Source: Hydrogenibacillus schlegelii
Lineage (GTDB): Bacteria > Bacillota > Bacilli > Thermicanales > DSM-22653
Assembly: GCF_001653195.1 (NCBI RefSeq)
Contig: NZ_JXBB01000001.1
Location: 248,001-312,000 of the forward strand
DNA: 64,000 bases
Direction: 5' to 3'
The translations under genes were made by a program, and so were the position numbers. Below, piece after piece: positions 25,683 to 33,562 of the stretch (positions are counted from its first letter, which is position 1; every line of letters starts with the position of its first letter). The notes under the pieces were generated by a model. The model saw only the letters and a list, made by a program, of their open reading frames with translations. It did no database searches and had not been told where the DNA came from.

Positions 25683-26495
25683 CTAGACCCGTTCCGGGTT
25701 CAAGACGGCACTCCGGATGGCGACGGCCCGGCCGAGCCACCGCTCGGCAATCGCCTGAAAGCCCGGCACATCGCCGGTCGTAAACAGAAGCAGGCGCTCT
25801 TCCACCGGGACCTCCGGCGCCCGGCGCAAAAGCCCCGCCTCCGTCAGCACCGCCGCGAGCTCCGCCGCCGTCTCCGTCGCCGAGCTGATGAGCTTCACGC
25901 CGTCGCCGAGGACGTCCTGAATCCAGTCGGCGATGAGCGGATAGTGGGTGCAGCCGAGGACGAGCGTGTCGACCGCCGCCGCCCGCACCGGCGCGAGCGA
26001 CGCCTCCAGCACCGGCCGGGCCGCCTCCTTCGGCCAGCCCAGTTCGATGAGCGGCACGAGCTCCGGCGTGGCGATGCCGACGACGGTGAGGTCCGGCCGG
26101 GTCCGACCGATCGCCGCCGCATAGGCGCCGCTTTCGATCGTCTGCACCGTGCCGATCACGCCGATCCGGCTGCCCGCCGTCTCCCGAATCGCCGCCCGGG
26201 CTCCCGGGTCGATGACGCCGATCACCGGCACCGGAACCGCCGCCCGGACGGCATCGAGCGCCACCGCCGTCGCGGTGTTGCAGGCAATGACGAGGGCCTT
26301 GGGATCAAATTTAAGTAAAAAACGCACCATCTCCATCGTGAACCGCACGATCTCCTCCCGCGGCCGGGAGCCGTAGGGGCATCGCGCCGAGTCCCCGATG
26401 TAGACGATGCGCTCGTTCGGAAGCTGCCGCAGCACTTCTTTGACGACGGTGAGCCCGCCGACGCCGGAATCAAGGATGCCGATCGGCCGATCCAT
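25683..26495 (-). CDS. murI: Glutamate racemase
   Basis: A 270-residue cofactor-independent racemase that makes D-glutamate for peptidoglycan (RacE in B. subtilis). The two catalytic cysteines are Cys72 in IACNTA and Cys182 in LGCTHYPL. The start MDRPIGILDSGVGGLTV has the substrate-binding Asp-Ser. Both halves are complete. It overlaps the 3' end of the MarR gene by 26 bases, which couples the two. Confidence 0.95.
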   Translation of the reverse strand: MDRPIGILDSGVGGLTVVKEVLRQLPNERIVYIGDSARCPYGSRPREEIVRFTMEMVRFLLKFDPKALVIACNTATAVALDAVRAAVPVPVIGVIDPGARAAIRETAGSRIGVIGTVQTIESGAYAAAIGRTRPDLTVVGIATPELVPLIELGWPKEAARPVLEASLAPVRAAAVDTLVLGCTHYPLIADWIQDVLGDGVKLISSATETAAELAAVLTEAGLLRRAPEVPVEERLLLFTTGDVPGFQAIAERWLGRAVAIRSAVLNPERV

Positions 26496-27117
26496 CCGAC
26501 CCCTCCTCCCGCGCTTGATCCGACCGCCCGCCGCCTTCGGCGGCGTCGGATGCCCGTCGTTCCCGGTTCCGATTCGACACCGGCTCGCCCTTCATCTGCC
26601 GGTACAGGGCGCCGAGAAGCGCGATGAGCCGCTCCACGTCCTCCGGCGCAAAGGAAGCGAGCACCTCGGCGAGGTACCGCTGCCGGGCGCGGATCACGGC
26701 GTCGATGATCGTCCGCCCTTTGTCCAGCAGGTGGATGTAGACGACGCGGCGGTCGGTCGCCGAACGCACCCGGCGGACGAGGCCGCTCGCTTCCATCCGG
26801 TCGACGAGGTCCGTCGTCGTGCTGTTGGCGAGGTACATCTTTTCCGACAGTTCGCCGATCGTCATGTCGCCGTGTTCTTTCAGCCACTGGAGGGCGACAA
26901 ACTGCGGCGGGGTGATCGGAAAATCCCGCAGGATCTCCCGCCCCCGCTGCTTGATGATGCCGCTGATGTAACGAAGGAGCCACTCCACCTCGGCAACGGC
27001 CGGATCGACCGGCACGTCCAACGTGGACCGCTCCGGCGGCGGACCGGTCGACGCTTCCCTTCGGTCGAAAGAAAGCGACACGTCGCGAGAGGAGGAAGTT
27101 GCATCGAAATGCGCCAT
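26470..27117 (-). CDS. ysmB: MarR-family transcriptional regulator (YsmB)
   Basis: A 215-residue regulator with the MarR winged helix: TPPQFVALQWLKEHGDMTIG, LANSTTTDLVDRMEASGLV and the wing SATDRRVVYIHL at about residues 65-130. The first 50 residues and last 30 are charged and low-complexity, longer than usual. The ATG at 27117 follows AGAGG; the upstream ATG at 27168 falls inside the promoter. It sits between gerE and murI as ysmB does in B. subtilis. Its targets are unknown. Confidence 0.85.
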   Translation of the reverse strand: MAHFDATSSSRDVSLSFDRREASTGPPPERSTLDVPVDPAVAEVEWLLRYISGIIKQRGREILRDFPITPPQFVALQWLKEHGDMTIGELSEKMYLANSTTTDLVDRMEASGLVRRVRSATDRRVVYIHLLDKGRTIIDAVIRARQRYLAEVLASFAPEDVERLIALLGALYRQMKGEPVSNRNRERRASDAAEGGGRSDQAREEGSDGSADRHP

Positions 27118-27150
27118 GTCGGGACCTCTTCGGCGATGTTCTTGTCTTAA

Positions 27151-27179
27151 AGTAAACCGCACCGCCAAAAGGCTGTCAA
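27151..27179 (-). promoter_or_regulatory. ysmB-murI-gerM promoter
   Basis: TTGACA, a 17-base spacer and TTTACT on minus, 34 bases before the ysmB ATG. It begins only 10 bases past the gerE stop. Confidence 0.7.
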
Positions 27180-27188
27180 GGGACGGCG

Positions 27189-27413
27189 TCAGATCTTGAG
27201 CTCCCCCATGCGGATCAGTTCGATGACGGCCTGAGAACGGCCGGCGACGCCGAGCTTCTGGATGACGTTCGAGATGTGGTTGCGGACCGTCTTTTCGCTG
27301 ATGAAAAGCTGCTCGGCGATTTCTTTCGTCGTTTTATCCTGCACGAGGAGTTCAAAGACTTCCCGCTCCCGCTTCGTCAGCACGGACGACCGCCTGCGCC
27401 CAGCCTCTTGCAC
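27189..27413 (-). CDS. gerE: Late sporulation regulator GerE
   Basis: A 74-residue LuxR-type helix-turn-helix protein, the same size as B. subtilis GerE, which controls spore coat genes in the mother cell. The whole protein is one DNA-binding domain: LTKREREVFELLVQD, TTKEIAEQLFISEKTVRNHI, and SNVIQKLGVAGRSQAVIELI. The GTG at 27413 follows AGGAGGG. A sigma-K-type promoter lies 75 bases upstream. This gene shows the organism forms endospores. Confidence 0.95.
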   Translation of the reverse strand: MQEAGRRRSSVLTKREREVFELLVQDKTTKEIAEQLFISEKTVRNHISNVIQKLGVAGRSQAVIELIRMGELKI

Positions 27414-27487
27414 CTGGCCACCCTCCTAGCCACGCCCTGCACCGTGGCGGCGCCATGGCGCGCGGACGTACGGTCTTGGCGTCAGAC

Positions 27488-27515
27488 TATCTTATGTCTC
27501 GCCTTCGGCGGTGGT
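27488..27515 (-). promoter_or_regulatory. Sigma-K promoter of gerE
   Basis: AC, 17 bases, then CATAAGATA on minus. This fits the sigma-K pattern AC-N16/17-CATANNNTA exactly. gerE is a sigma-K gene in B. subtilis. Confidence 0.65.
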
Positions 27516-27681
27516 GTAGGCCAAAACGGGGCACACTACCGTCGGCGGCCCGATCGATCGGGCAGCCCGACCGGTCTTCCGGCCCACCCCGGAGGCCCAC
27601 CCGGTCGCCGCCCCGACGATCGCTTCCGACAGGCCGGATCCCCGGCTCTTTTGGTCAAATGGCGCCGGAAGGAGGAAGATC

Positions 27682-27939
27682 ATGGCCGAACCGACCCCGC
27701 TCCCCGACCCGACGACGGGCCGGACCGACCGGGTGCGACCGGCGGCGGCCCGCGATGAAGCGACCCTGAATCCGGAAGGAAAAGCCGCCTACTGGCTCGA
27801 TGTCGACCGGATGATCAACGAAGGGCTGGGCGGCGGCATCGTGAGCCCGGAAAACGGCCTCATCGACGAGCACCGCCCGCTGGAACGAGAAACGCCGCCG
27901 GCGGACGGCGGTGAGGCGACGGCGTCCGACGCCCCGTAA
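27682..27939 (+). CDS. Small hypothetical protein
   Basis: An 85-residue protein on the strand opposite to its neighbours. AAGGAGGAAG precedes the ATG, and a hairpin terminator follows at 27953, so it looks like a real single gene. The central segment AAYWLDVDRMINEGLGGGIV is the only part with conserved-looking structure; both ends are Pro/Glu/Thr-rich and probably disordered. It lies between gerE and ysmA. Function unknown. Confidence 0.65.
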   Translation: MAEPTPLPDPTTGRTDRVRPAAARDEATLNPEGKAAYWLDVDRMINEGLGGGIVSPENGLIDEHRPLERETPPADGGEATASDAP

Positions 27940-27952
27940 AGCCATAAAAAAT

Positions 27953-27977
27953 GCCGCCGATGGACGGCGGCTTTTTT
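27953..27977. terminator. Bidirectional terminator
   Basis: GCCGCCG/CGGCGGC stem, five-base loop, six Ts on the plus side and six As on the other. It lies between the convergent 85-residue gene and ysmA. Confidence 0.85.
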
Positions 27978-28002
27978 CGGCTTACGAATCCCGAGCTTTT
28001 CT

Positions 28003-28701
28003 TCAATATCCCCATTCGTCCGCTCCCTCGGGACGGTCAAAGGCGGACAGAACCGCTCGCACCGCCTCCGGGAGCGCCGCCGGCGCCTTACGCTCCCGAT
28101 CCAGGTGGACGAGGACGCTCCGGCCGGCGGCGACGAGGCGCTCCGGCCGAGGCCGGTCCTCCGATGCGTCGACGGCCGATCGACTGCCGTCTCCGGCCGG
28201 TTCCGCGGGCCCGGAATCGTCGACGGCCTCGTTCGCCCGGTTCCGTTCGCCCGCCGGGGGCGGAGCGTTCGGCGCCGCCGGCCCGCCCCGCCCGGCGGCC
28301 GCGGATCCGCCTTCGCCGGCGGTCTCTCCCGTCCCGGCTCGGACGTCCCCGTCGGGGCGGGGTCGCCGGAGGACGGCGTAATCGAGGGTGAGCGACGTCC
28401 GGCCGAGGCGGGCGCATCGGACGCCGACGTCGATCGCATCGCCGAAGTAGAGCGGCTTCAGATAATGGGCTTCCTGCTGCGCGACGACGATGAGGCCGGA
28501 AGAAGGACCGGTAAAAAGATCGGTAAACAGGCCGAGGCGGCCGAAGTAGTCGATCCGGGCCTGTTCGAAATAGCGAAAATAGACGACGTTGTTCACGTGA
28601 CCGAAGGCGTCGAGCTCGCCGAAACGAACGCGAAACGGCCGGAAATAGCGAAACCCCGCCAGCCAAGCGTCGACCGGGCCGGCGATGAACGAGAGGCGCA
28701 T
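28003..28701 (-). CDS. ysmA: Hotdog-fold acyl-CoA thioesterase (YsmA) with a disordered insert
   Basis: A 232-residue 4HBT thioesterase. The catalytic block is FGELDAFGHVNNVVYFRYFEQAR near residues 28-50 with Asp31, followed by AQQEAHYLKPLYFGD. The usual protein is about 140-150 residues. Here residues 112-186 are an extra Gly/Ala/Pro/Glu-rich stretch inserted between the last two strands (TLDYAVLRR and VAAGRSVLVHLD). The core motifs on both sides are intact, so the enzyme is probably active. AGGTGAAACG precedes the ATG. It lies next to sdhB as in B. subtilis. Confidence 0.85.
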   Translation of the reverse strand: MRLSFIAGPVDAWLAGFRYFRPFRVRFGELDAFGHVNNVVYFRYFEQARIDYFGRLGLFTDLFTGPSSGLIVVAQQEAHYLKPLYFGDAIDVGVRCARLGRTSLTLDYAVLRRPRPDGDVRAGTGETAGEGGSAAAGRGGPAAPNAPPPAGERNRANEAVDDSGPAEPAGDGSRSAVDASEDRPRPERLVAAGRSVLVHLDRERKAPAALPEAVRAVLSAFDRPEGADEWGY

Positions 28702-28710
28702 CGTTTCACC

Positions 28711-29457
28711 TTACGAGAACATCCATTTTTTGATCGAATACCGGGTCGTCTCCCAGCGGAGGGCGGCGATCGACGTCGTGAGCGGAATCCCCTTCGGACA
28801 CGCCTGGACGCAGTTCTGGGAGTTGCCGCACCCTTCCAGGCCCTCCTCCCCCATGATCGCCTCAAGGCGCTCGTGCTTGTGCATCGCGCCGGTCGGATGG
28901 GTGTTGTGGAGGCGGACCTGGTTCATGATCGCCGCGCCCATGAACTTCGACCGGGGGCTTACGTTCGGGCAGACCTCGAGGCAGACGCCGCACATCATGC
29001 AGCGGGAAAGCTCGTAGGCCATCTGCCGCTCGACTTCCGGCATCCGGGGCCCGGGGCCGATGTCGTACGTTCCGTCGATCGGTACCCACGCCTTGACCTT
29101 CTTCAGATCTTCGAACATCCGGCTGCGGTCGACGATGAGGTCCCGGACGACCGGGAAGGTCCGCATCGGCTCGAGGGTGATCGTGTCGCCGAGCTTATCG
29201 ATGAGGGCCGAACACGCCTGCCGGGCCTTGCCGTTGATGACCATCGAGCAGGCGCCGCACACTTCCTCGAGGCAGCTCATCTCCCAGGCGACGGGCGCGA
29301 CCCGCTCCCCCTTGGCGTTGACGGGGTTTTTGCGGATCTCCATGAGCGCGCCGATGACGTTCATATTCGGCCGGTAGTCGATGACGAACGTCTCTTTGTA
29401 CGGCGGCTGATCCGGCCCGTCCTGGCGCGTCACGATGAGGGTGATCTTGCGGCTCAC
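28711..29457 (-). CDS. sdhB: Succinate dehydrogenase iron-sulfur subunit
   Basis: A 248-residue subunit of complex II. The N-terminal plant-type [2Fe-2S] domain has SCLEEVCGACSMVINGK and ACSAL. The C-terminal domain has CMMCGVCLEVCP for [4Fe-4S] and CGNSQNCVQACPKG for the last cluster. All cluster cysteines are present. It carries electrons from SdhA flavin to the membrane quinone site. The start overlaps the sdhA stop by four bases. Confidence 0.96.
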   Translation of the reverse strand: MSRKITLIVTRQDGPDQPPYKETFVIDYRPNMNVIGALMEIRKNPVNAKGERVAPVAWEMSCLEEVCGACSMVINGKARQACSALIDKLGDTITLEPMRTFPVVRDLIVDRSRMFEDLKKVKAWVPIDGTYDIGPGPRMPEVERQMAYELSRCMMCGVCLEVCPNVSPRSKFMGAAIMNQVRLHNTHPTGAMHKHERLEAIMGEEGLEGCGNSQNCVQACPKGIPLTTSIAALRWETTRYSIKKWMFS

Positions 29458-31217
29458 GCCTTCGTCGCCTCCTTGGCCACGTCATACCGTCGGGGCACCG
29501 GCTTGACGAGGGAGATGTCGACGTCTTCGTAGTCGAACTTCGGCCCGTCCGGCGTCCACGTCGCCTTCGTCGTCTTGAGCCACTCTTCGTCGTTCCGCTC
29601 CGGGAACTCCGGCTTGTAGTGGGCGCCGCGGCTTTCATTCCGGTTCAGGGCGCCCAACGTGATCACCCGGGCGAGCTCGAGCATGTTCCAAAGCTGCCGC
29701 GTGAAGAAGACGCCCTGGTTGTTCCACTCCAGCGTGTCGTCGAGGTTGATGTCGTGCCAGCGCTCCATGAGCTCCTGAATTTTCTCGTCCGTCTTCTTCA
29801 GCCGGTCGTTGTACCGGACGACGGTGACGTTTTCCGTCATCCACTTCCCGAGCTCTTCGTGCAGCTTGTAGGCATTTTCCTTCCCGCCGCGCATGCCGAG
29901 GATGCGGCGATACTTTTCTTCCTCCCGCTTCACCGCCGCCTCGAAGAGCGTGCTCGGGAGGTCGTGGGCGGATTTCTTGAGCCCCCGCATGTACTCGACC
30001 GACTTGGGACCGGCGACCATGCCGCCGAAGACGGACGAAAGCAGCGAATTGGCGCCGAGGCGGTTGGCGCCGTGATACTGGTAGTCGACCTCGCCGGCCG
30101 CAAAGAGGCCCGGGATGTTCGTCATGTGGTTGTAGTCGATCCAGAGGCCGCCCATGGAGTAGTGCACCGCCGGGAAGACCTTCATCGGAACCTTGGTCGG
30201 ATCGTCGCCCATGAACTTTTCGTAGATCTCGAGCACCCCGCCGAGCTTCACCCGGAGCACCTCCGGCGGGATGTGCGAAACGTCGAGGTACACCATATGC
30301 TCTCCGTTGATGCCGAGGCCCAGATCGACGACGACGTGGAAGATTTCCCGGGTGGCGATATCCCGCGGCACGAGGTTGCCGTAAGCCGGGTACTTTTCCT
30401 CGAGGAAATACCACGGCTTCCCGTCCTTGTACACCCACACCCGGCCTCCTTCGCCGCGGATCGATTCGCTCATCAGGCGGAGTTTGTCGTCGCCGGGGAT
30501 GGCCGTCGGATGCACCTGGATGAACTCGCCGTTGGCGTAGATCGCCCCCTGCTGGTAGACGGCCGAGGCGGCGCTTCCGGTGTTGATCATCGAGTTGGTC
30601 GATTTGCCGAAGATGAGTCCCGGTCCGCCGGTGGCGAGGATGACGGCATCCGCCGGGAAGGCCCGGATCTCCATCGTCGTCATGTTTTGCGCCACGATCC
30701 CCCGGGCGACGCCTTCCTCGTCCAGGACGAGGGAGAGAAACTCCCACCCTTCGTACTTTTCCACCAGGCCGGCGACCTCATGCCGGCGCACCTGTTCGTC
30801 CAGCGCGTACAGGAGCTGCTGCCCGGTCGTCGCCCCGGCGTACGCCGTCCGGTGATAGAGGGTGCCGCCAAAGCGTCGGAAGTCGATGAGCCCTTCCGGC
30901 GTCCGGTTGAACATGACGCCCATCCGATCGAACATGTAGATGATCCCCGGCGCCGCCTCGGCCATCGCCTTGACCGGCGGCTGGTTGGCGAGAAAATCGC
31001 CACCGTAGATCGTGTCGTAAAAATGCTGCCACGGCGAGTCGCCCTCGCCCTTGGTGTTGACGGCGCCGTTGATCCCGCCCTGGGCGCAGACGGAGTGGGA
31101 CCGCCGGACCTTGACGACGGAAAAAAGCTTCACCGGCACGCCGGCTTCTGCGGCCTTGATCGTCGCCATCAGCCCCGCCAGCCCGCCGCCGACGACGATG
31201 AGCGTTTGCTTTGCCAT
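29454..31217 (-). CDS. sdhA: Succinate dehydrogenase flavoprotein subunit
   Basis: A 587-residue FAD protein. The dinucleotide-binding motif is VVGGGLAGLMA at the N-terminus. RRSHSVCAQGGINGAV is the covalent-flavin and active-site region near residue 40, where His is the flavin attachment residue in the family. HPTAI and RGEGG mark the substrate site, and PAVHYSMGGL is near residue 350. It oxidises succinate to fumarate at the cytoplasmic face. It is the second gene of sdhCAB. Confidence 0.96.
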   Translation of the reverse strand: MAKQTLIVVGGGLAGLMATIKAAEAGVPVKLFSVVKVRRSHSVCAQGGINGAVNTKGEGDSPWQHFYDTIYGGDFLANQPPVKAMAEAAPGIIYMFDRMGVMFNRTPEGLIDFRRFGGTLYHRTAYAGATTGQQLLYALDEQVRRHEVAGLVEKYEGWEFLSLVLDEEGVARGIVAQNMTTMEIRAFPADAVILATGGPGLIFGKSTNSMINTGSAASAVYQQGAIYANGEFIQVHPTAIPGDDKLRLMSESIRGEGGRVWVYKDGKPWYFLEEKYPAYGNLVPRDIATREIFHVVVDLGLGINGEHMVYLDVSHIPPEVLRVKLGGVLEIYEKFMGDDPTKVPMKVFPAVHYSMGGLWIDYNHMTNIPGLFAAGEVDYQYHGANRLGANSLLSSVFGGMVAGPKSVEYMRGLKKSAHDLPSTLFEAAVKREEEKYRRILGMRGGKENAYKLHEELGKWMTENVTVVRYNDRLKKTDEKIQELMERWHDINLDDTLEWNNQGVFFTRQLWNMLELARVITLGALNRNESRGAHYKPEFPERNDEEWLKTTKATWTPDGPKFDYEDVDISLVKPVPRRYDVAKEATKA

Positions 31218-31234
31218 CCGCCTCTACTCCCCTC

Positions 31235-31852
31235 TCACGCGATAAACGCAAAGAGCGCCATGAGCCCGACGTACGACAGAAAGACGAACACGATCGCCGA
31301 CACGTAGGTCATTTGCCGCTGGGCCCGGGGGCCGACGGCGAGACCCCAGCTGACGGCAAACGACCAGAGGCCGTTCGAAAAGTGGAACACCGTCGAAAGG
31401 ATGCCGATCACGTAAAAGGCGATCGAGACGGGGTTGTCGAGGATGTTTTTCATCATCTCGAAGTTCACCGGCTGGCCGAGGGCCGCCTGAACCCGCGTCT
31501 CCCAGACGTGCCAGGCGATGTAGATGAGGGTGATGAGACCGGTGAGCCGCTGAAGATAGAACATCCAGTTCCGGAAATAGCCGTAGTTCGGCAGGGTGTT
31601 TTTCGGCTGAAAGGCGATGACCACGCCGAGGGCCGCGTGAAAGAGGATCGGGAGATAGATGAAGAAGATCTCCATGAGGAGGACGAACGGCAGGCTGTTG
31701 ATCCACCGCACGGTCGCCTCGAACTTCTCCGGCCCCCCGACCGCCGAGTAGTTGGCGATGAGGTGCTCGATCAAAAAGGCGCCGATCGGGATGACGCCGA
31801 GGAGCGAATGCAGCCTGCGGCTGACAAAGGAACGAGGTAAGACGGTTGCCAT
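31235..31852 (-). CDS. sdhC: Succinate dehydrogenase cytochrome b558 subunit
   Basis: A 205-residue membrane anchor with five predicted helices, the Bacillus-type di-heme SdhC. The heme-ligand histidines are in RLHSLLGVIPIGAFLIEHL at the N-terminus, LFHAALG near 80, YIAWHVWE near 120 and TVFHFSNGLW near 160. It is the quinone-reactive subunit. The ATG at 31852 follows GGAGGGATTCG. It is first in the sdhCAB operon and is separated from its promoter by a leader of about 95 bases. Confidence 0.93.
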   Translation of the reverse strand: MATVLPRSFVSRRLHSLLGVIPIGAFLIEHLIANYSAVGGPEKFEATVRWINSLPFVLLMEIFFIYLPILFHAALGVVIAFQPKNTLPNYGYFRNWMFYLQRLTGLITLIYIAWHVWETRVQAALGQPVNFEMMKNILDNPVSIAFYVIGILSTVFHFSNGLWSFAVSWGLAVGPRAQRQMTYVSAIVFVFLSYVGLMALFAFIA

Positions 31853-31952
31853 CGAATCCCTCCGCCTCCGGCCGGGGCCGACCCGGGACAATATTGTGAA
31901 AAAAAGCACGCGTGGTTTGATAGGTGAAACTCCGGATCATTTTTCCGCTTTC

Positions 31953-31981
31953 ATTGTACCGTCGGGTCAAAAAAAGGTCAA
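31953..31981 (-). promoter_or_regulatory. sdhCAB promoter
   Basis: TTGACC, a 17-base spacer and TACAAT on minus. This is near-consensus and leaves a leader of about 95 bases before sdhC, room for post-transcriptional control. Confidence 0.75.
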
Positions 31982-32068
31982 GAAAACGCTCCCGCATCGA
32001 CGGCTGGCCATCCCGCCCGACCGGAAACGGCCCGAAAACGGCCCCCGTCGACGGCGCCCAACCCTTGT

Positions 32069-33508
32069 TCACTCCGCCGCCTCGGCGATCCGGGCGGCCA
32101 GCCGGCCGAGGCCGTTCTCCTCGCCGAGGCCGAAGCCGTCGTGAAGCATGCGGACGGCATCCGCCCCGAGGGCGCGGGGGATGACCGCCGACACCTTGAT
32201 CTCGGAGGTGCTCACCATCTTGACCGGAATGCCGGCGGCGGCGAGCAAGCGAAACATCGTCGCCGCGACGCCGGGCCGGGTGGCCATGCCGGCGCCGACG
32301 ATGGACACTTTGGCCAGGTCCGCCTCGACCTCGACCGCCGCATGACCGAGGGTCGCCTGAAGGCCGTCGAGGACGGCCCGGGCCCGGTCGACGTCGTCCT
32401 CCTGGACGGAAAAGGCGACGTCGGTCGTGCCGTCGTTCCGGGTGGTGTGGATGATGATGTCGACGTTGACGCCGGCGGCCGCCAGCGCTTCAAACAGATC
32501 GGCCAGCGTCGTCGGCCGGAGCGAGAGGCCGACGAGGGTAAGCCGCGCCACCGCCTTGTCGAGGGCGACGCCGCTGACGACCCGGTCGTCTTCGAGGCCG
32601 CCGGCGTTCTCACCCGAAGCGGCCGGATGCGCGCCGGTCGAATCCGAGGCGCCGGGCGCCTCCGCGGCCGTCCGCGCCTTCAGCTCCGTCGAAGCGGAAC
32701 GGTCTTGAGCGTAAGAGGCGGCGCCGGTCGATCGCTCATGGCGGACGTCCTCCGGACGCGTCGAACGCGTTTCCACGATCAGTGTCCCCCCTTCGTCCGT
32801 ATACGATGAGCCGACAAATAGCGGCATCCGATAGCGCTTGGCGAGCTCCACCGACCGCGGGTGAAGGACGCCGGCGCCGAGATGGGCCAGCTCGAGCATC
32901 TCGTCGTACGTCACCGTCGGAAGAAGCCGCGCCCGAGGTTCGATCCGCGGGTCGGTCGTGTAGACGCCGGGGACGTCGGTATAGATTTCACACCGATCGG
33001 CGCCGAGGGCGACCGCCAGGGCGACCGCCGTCGTGTCGGATCCGCCGCGGCCGAGGGTCGTGATCTCGCCGCCGGCGGTGATGCCCTGAAAGCCGGCGAC
33101 GATCGCCACCGTCCTTTCGGCGAGAAGCGCGCGCAACTTTTTCGCGTCGACGGCCCGGATGCGGGCCCGCTCATGAACCGCCTCGGTGAGGATGCCGGCC
33201 TGCCAGCCCGTCAGGGATACCGCCGGCACGTCGAGGGCCTTCAAGGCCATGGCGAGGAGGGCAATCGACACCTGCTCGCCGGTGCTTAAGAGCATGTCCA
33301 TTTCCCGGGCAAACGCCGGCTCTCGCCGTCGGTCGCCGACGACCGCCTCGGCCAGGGCGATGAGATCGTCGGTCGTCCGGCCCATGGCGCTGACGACGAC
33401 GGCGAGCTCGTGTCCCTCCCGGTGGCGGGCGGCGATCCGCCCGGCGACGGCTCGGATGCGGTCGGCGTCCTTGACCGAAGAGCCGCCGTATTTTTGCACG
33501 ATGCGCAC
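32069..33508 (-). CDS. lysC: Aspartate kinase with a disordered insert
   Basis: A 479-residue aspartokinase, the first step of lysine, threonine, methionine and diaminopimelate synthesis. The kinase domain starts VQKYGGSSV and has TTLGRGGSDTTAVALA near residue 150, EIYTDVPGVYTTDPR and HLGAGVLHPRSVELA. The two ACT regulatory domains begin near residue 320 (VARLTLVGLSLRP, then VSIVGAGMATRPGV). Residues 248-307, at the kinase/ACT junction, are an Ala/Ser/Glu-rich stretch absent from the roughly 408-residue B. subtilis enzyme. The start is GTG after GGAGG. It lies between sdhC and uvrC as in Bacillus. Confidence 0.93.
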   Translation of the reverse strand: MRIVQKYGGSSVKDADRIRAVAGRIAARHREGHELAVVVSAMGRTTDDLIALAEAVVGDRRREPAFAREMDMLLSTGEQVSIALLAMALKALDVPAVSLTGWQAGILTEAVHERARIRAVDAKKLRALLAERTVAIVAGFQGITAGGEITTLGRGGSDTTAVALAVALGADRCEIYTDVPGVYTTDPRIEPRARLLPTVTYDEMLELAHLGAGVLHPRSVELAKRYRMPLFVGSSYTDEGGTLIVETRSTRPEDVRHERSTGAASYAQDRSASTELKARTAAEAPGASDSTGAHPAASGENAGGLEDDRVVSGVALDKAVARLTLVGLSLRPTTLADLFEALAAAGVNVDIIIHTTRNDGTTDVAFSVQEDDVDRARAVLDGLQATLGHAAVEVEADLAKVSIVGAGMATRPGVAATMFRLLAAAGIPVKMVSTSEIKVSAVIPRALGADAVRMLHDGFGLGEENGLGRLAARIAEAAE

Positions 33509-33562
33509 CGGCCTCCACTCCCTTGAGGACTTTGTCTCTTTAAAGCGCTCATGGTTCCCATT

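Noticed and set aside
32069-32830. Internal start in lysC giving a separate regulatory subunit as in B. subtilis
   Set aside because: No internal start codon with a convincing ribosome binding site was seen, although the insert could hide one.
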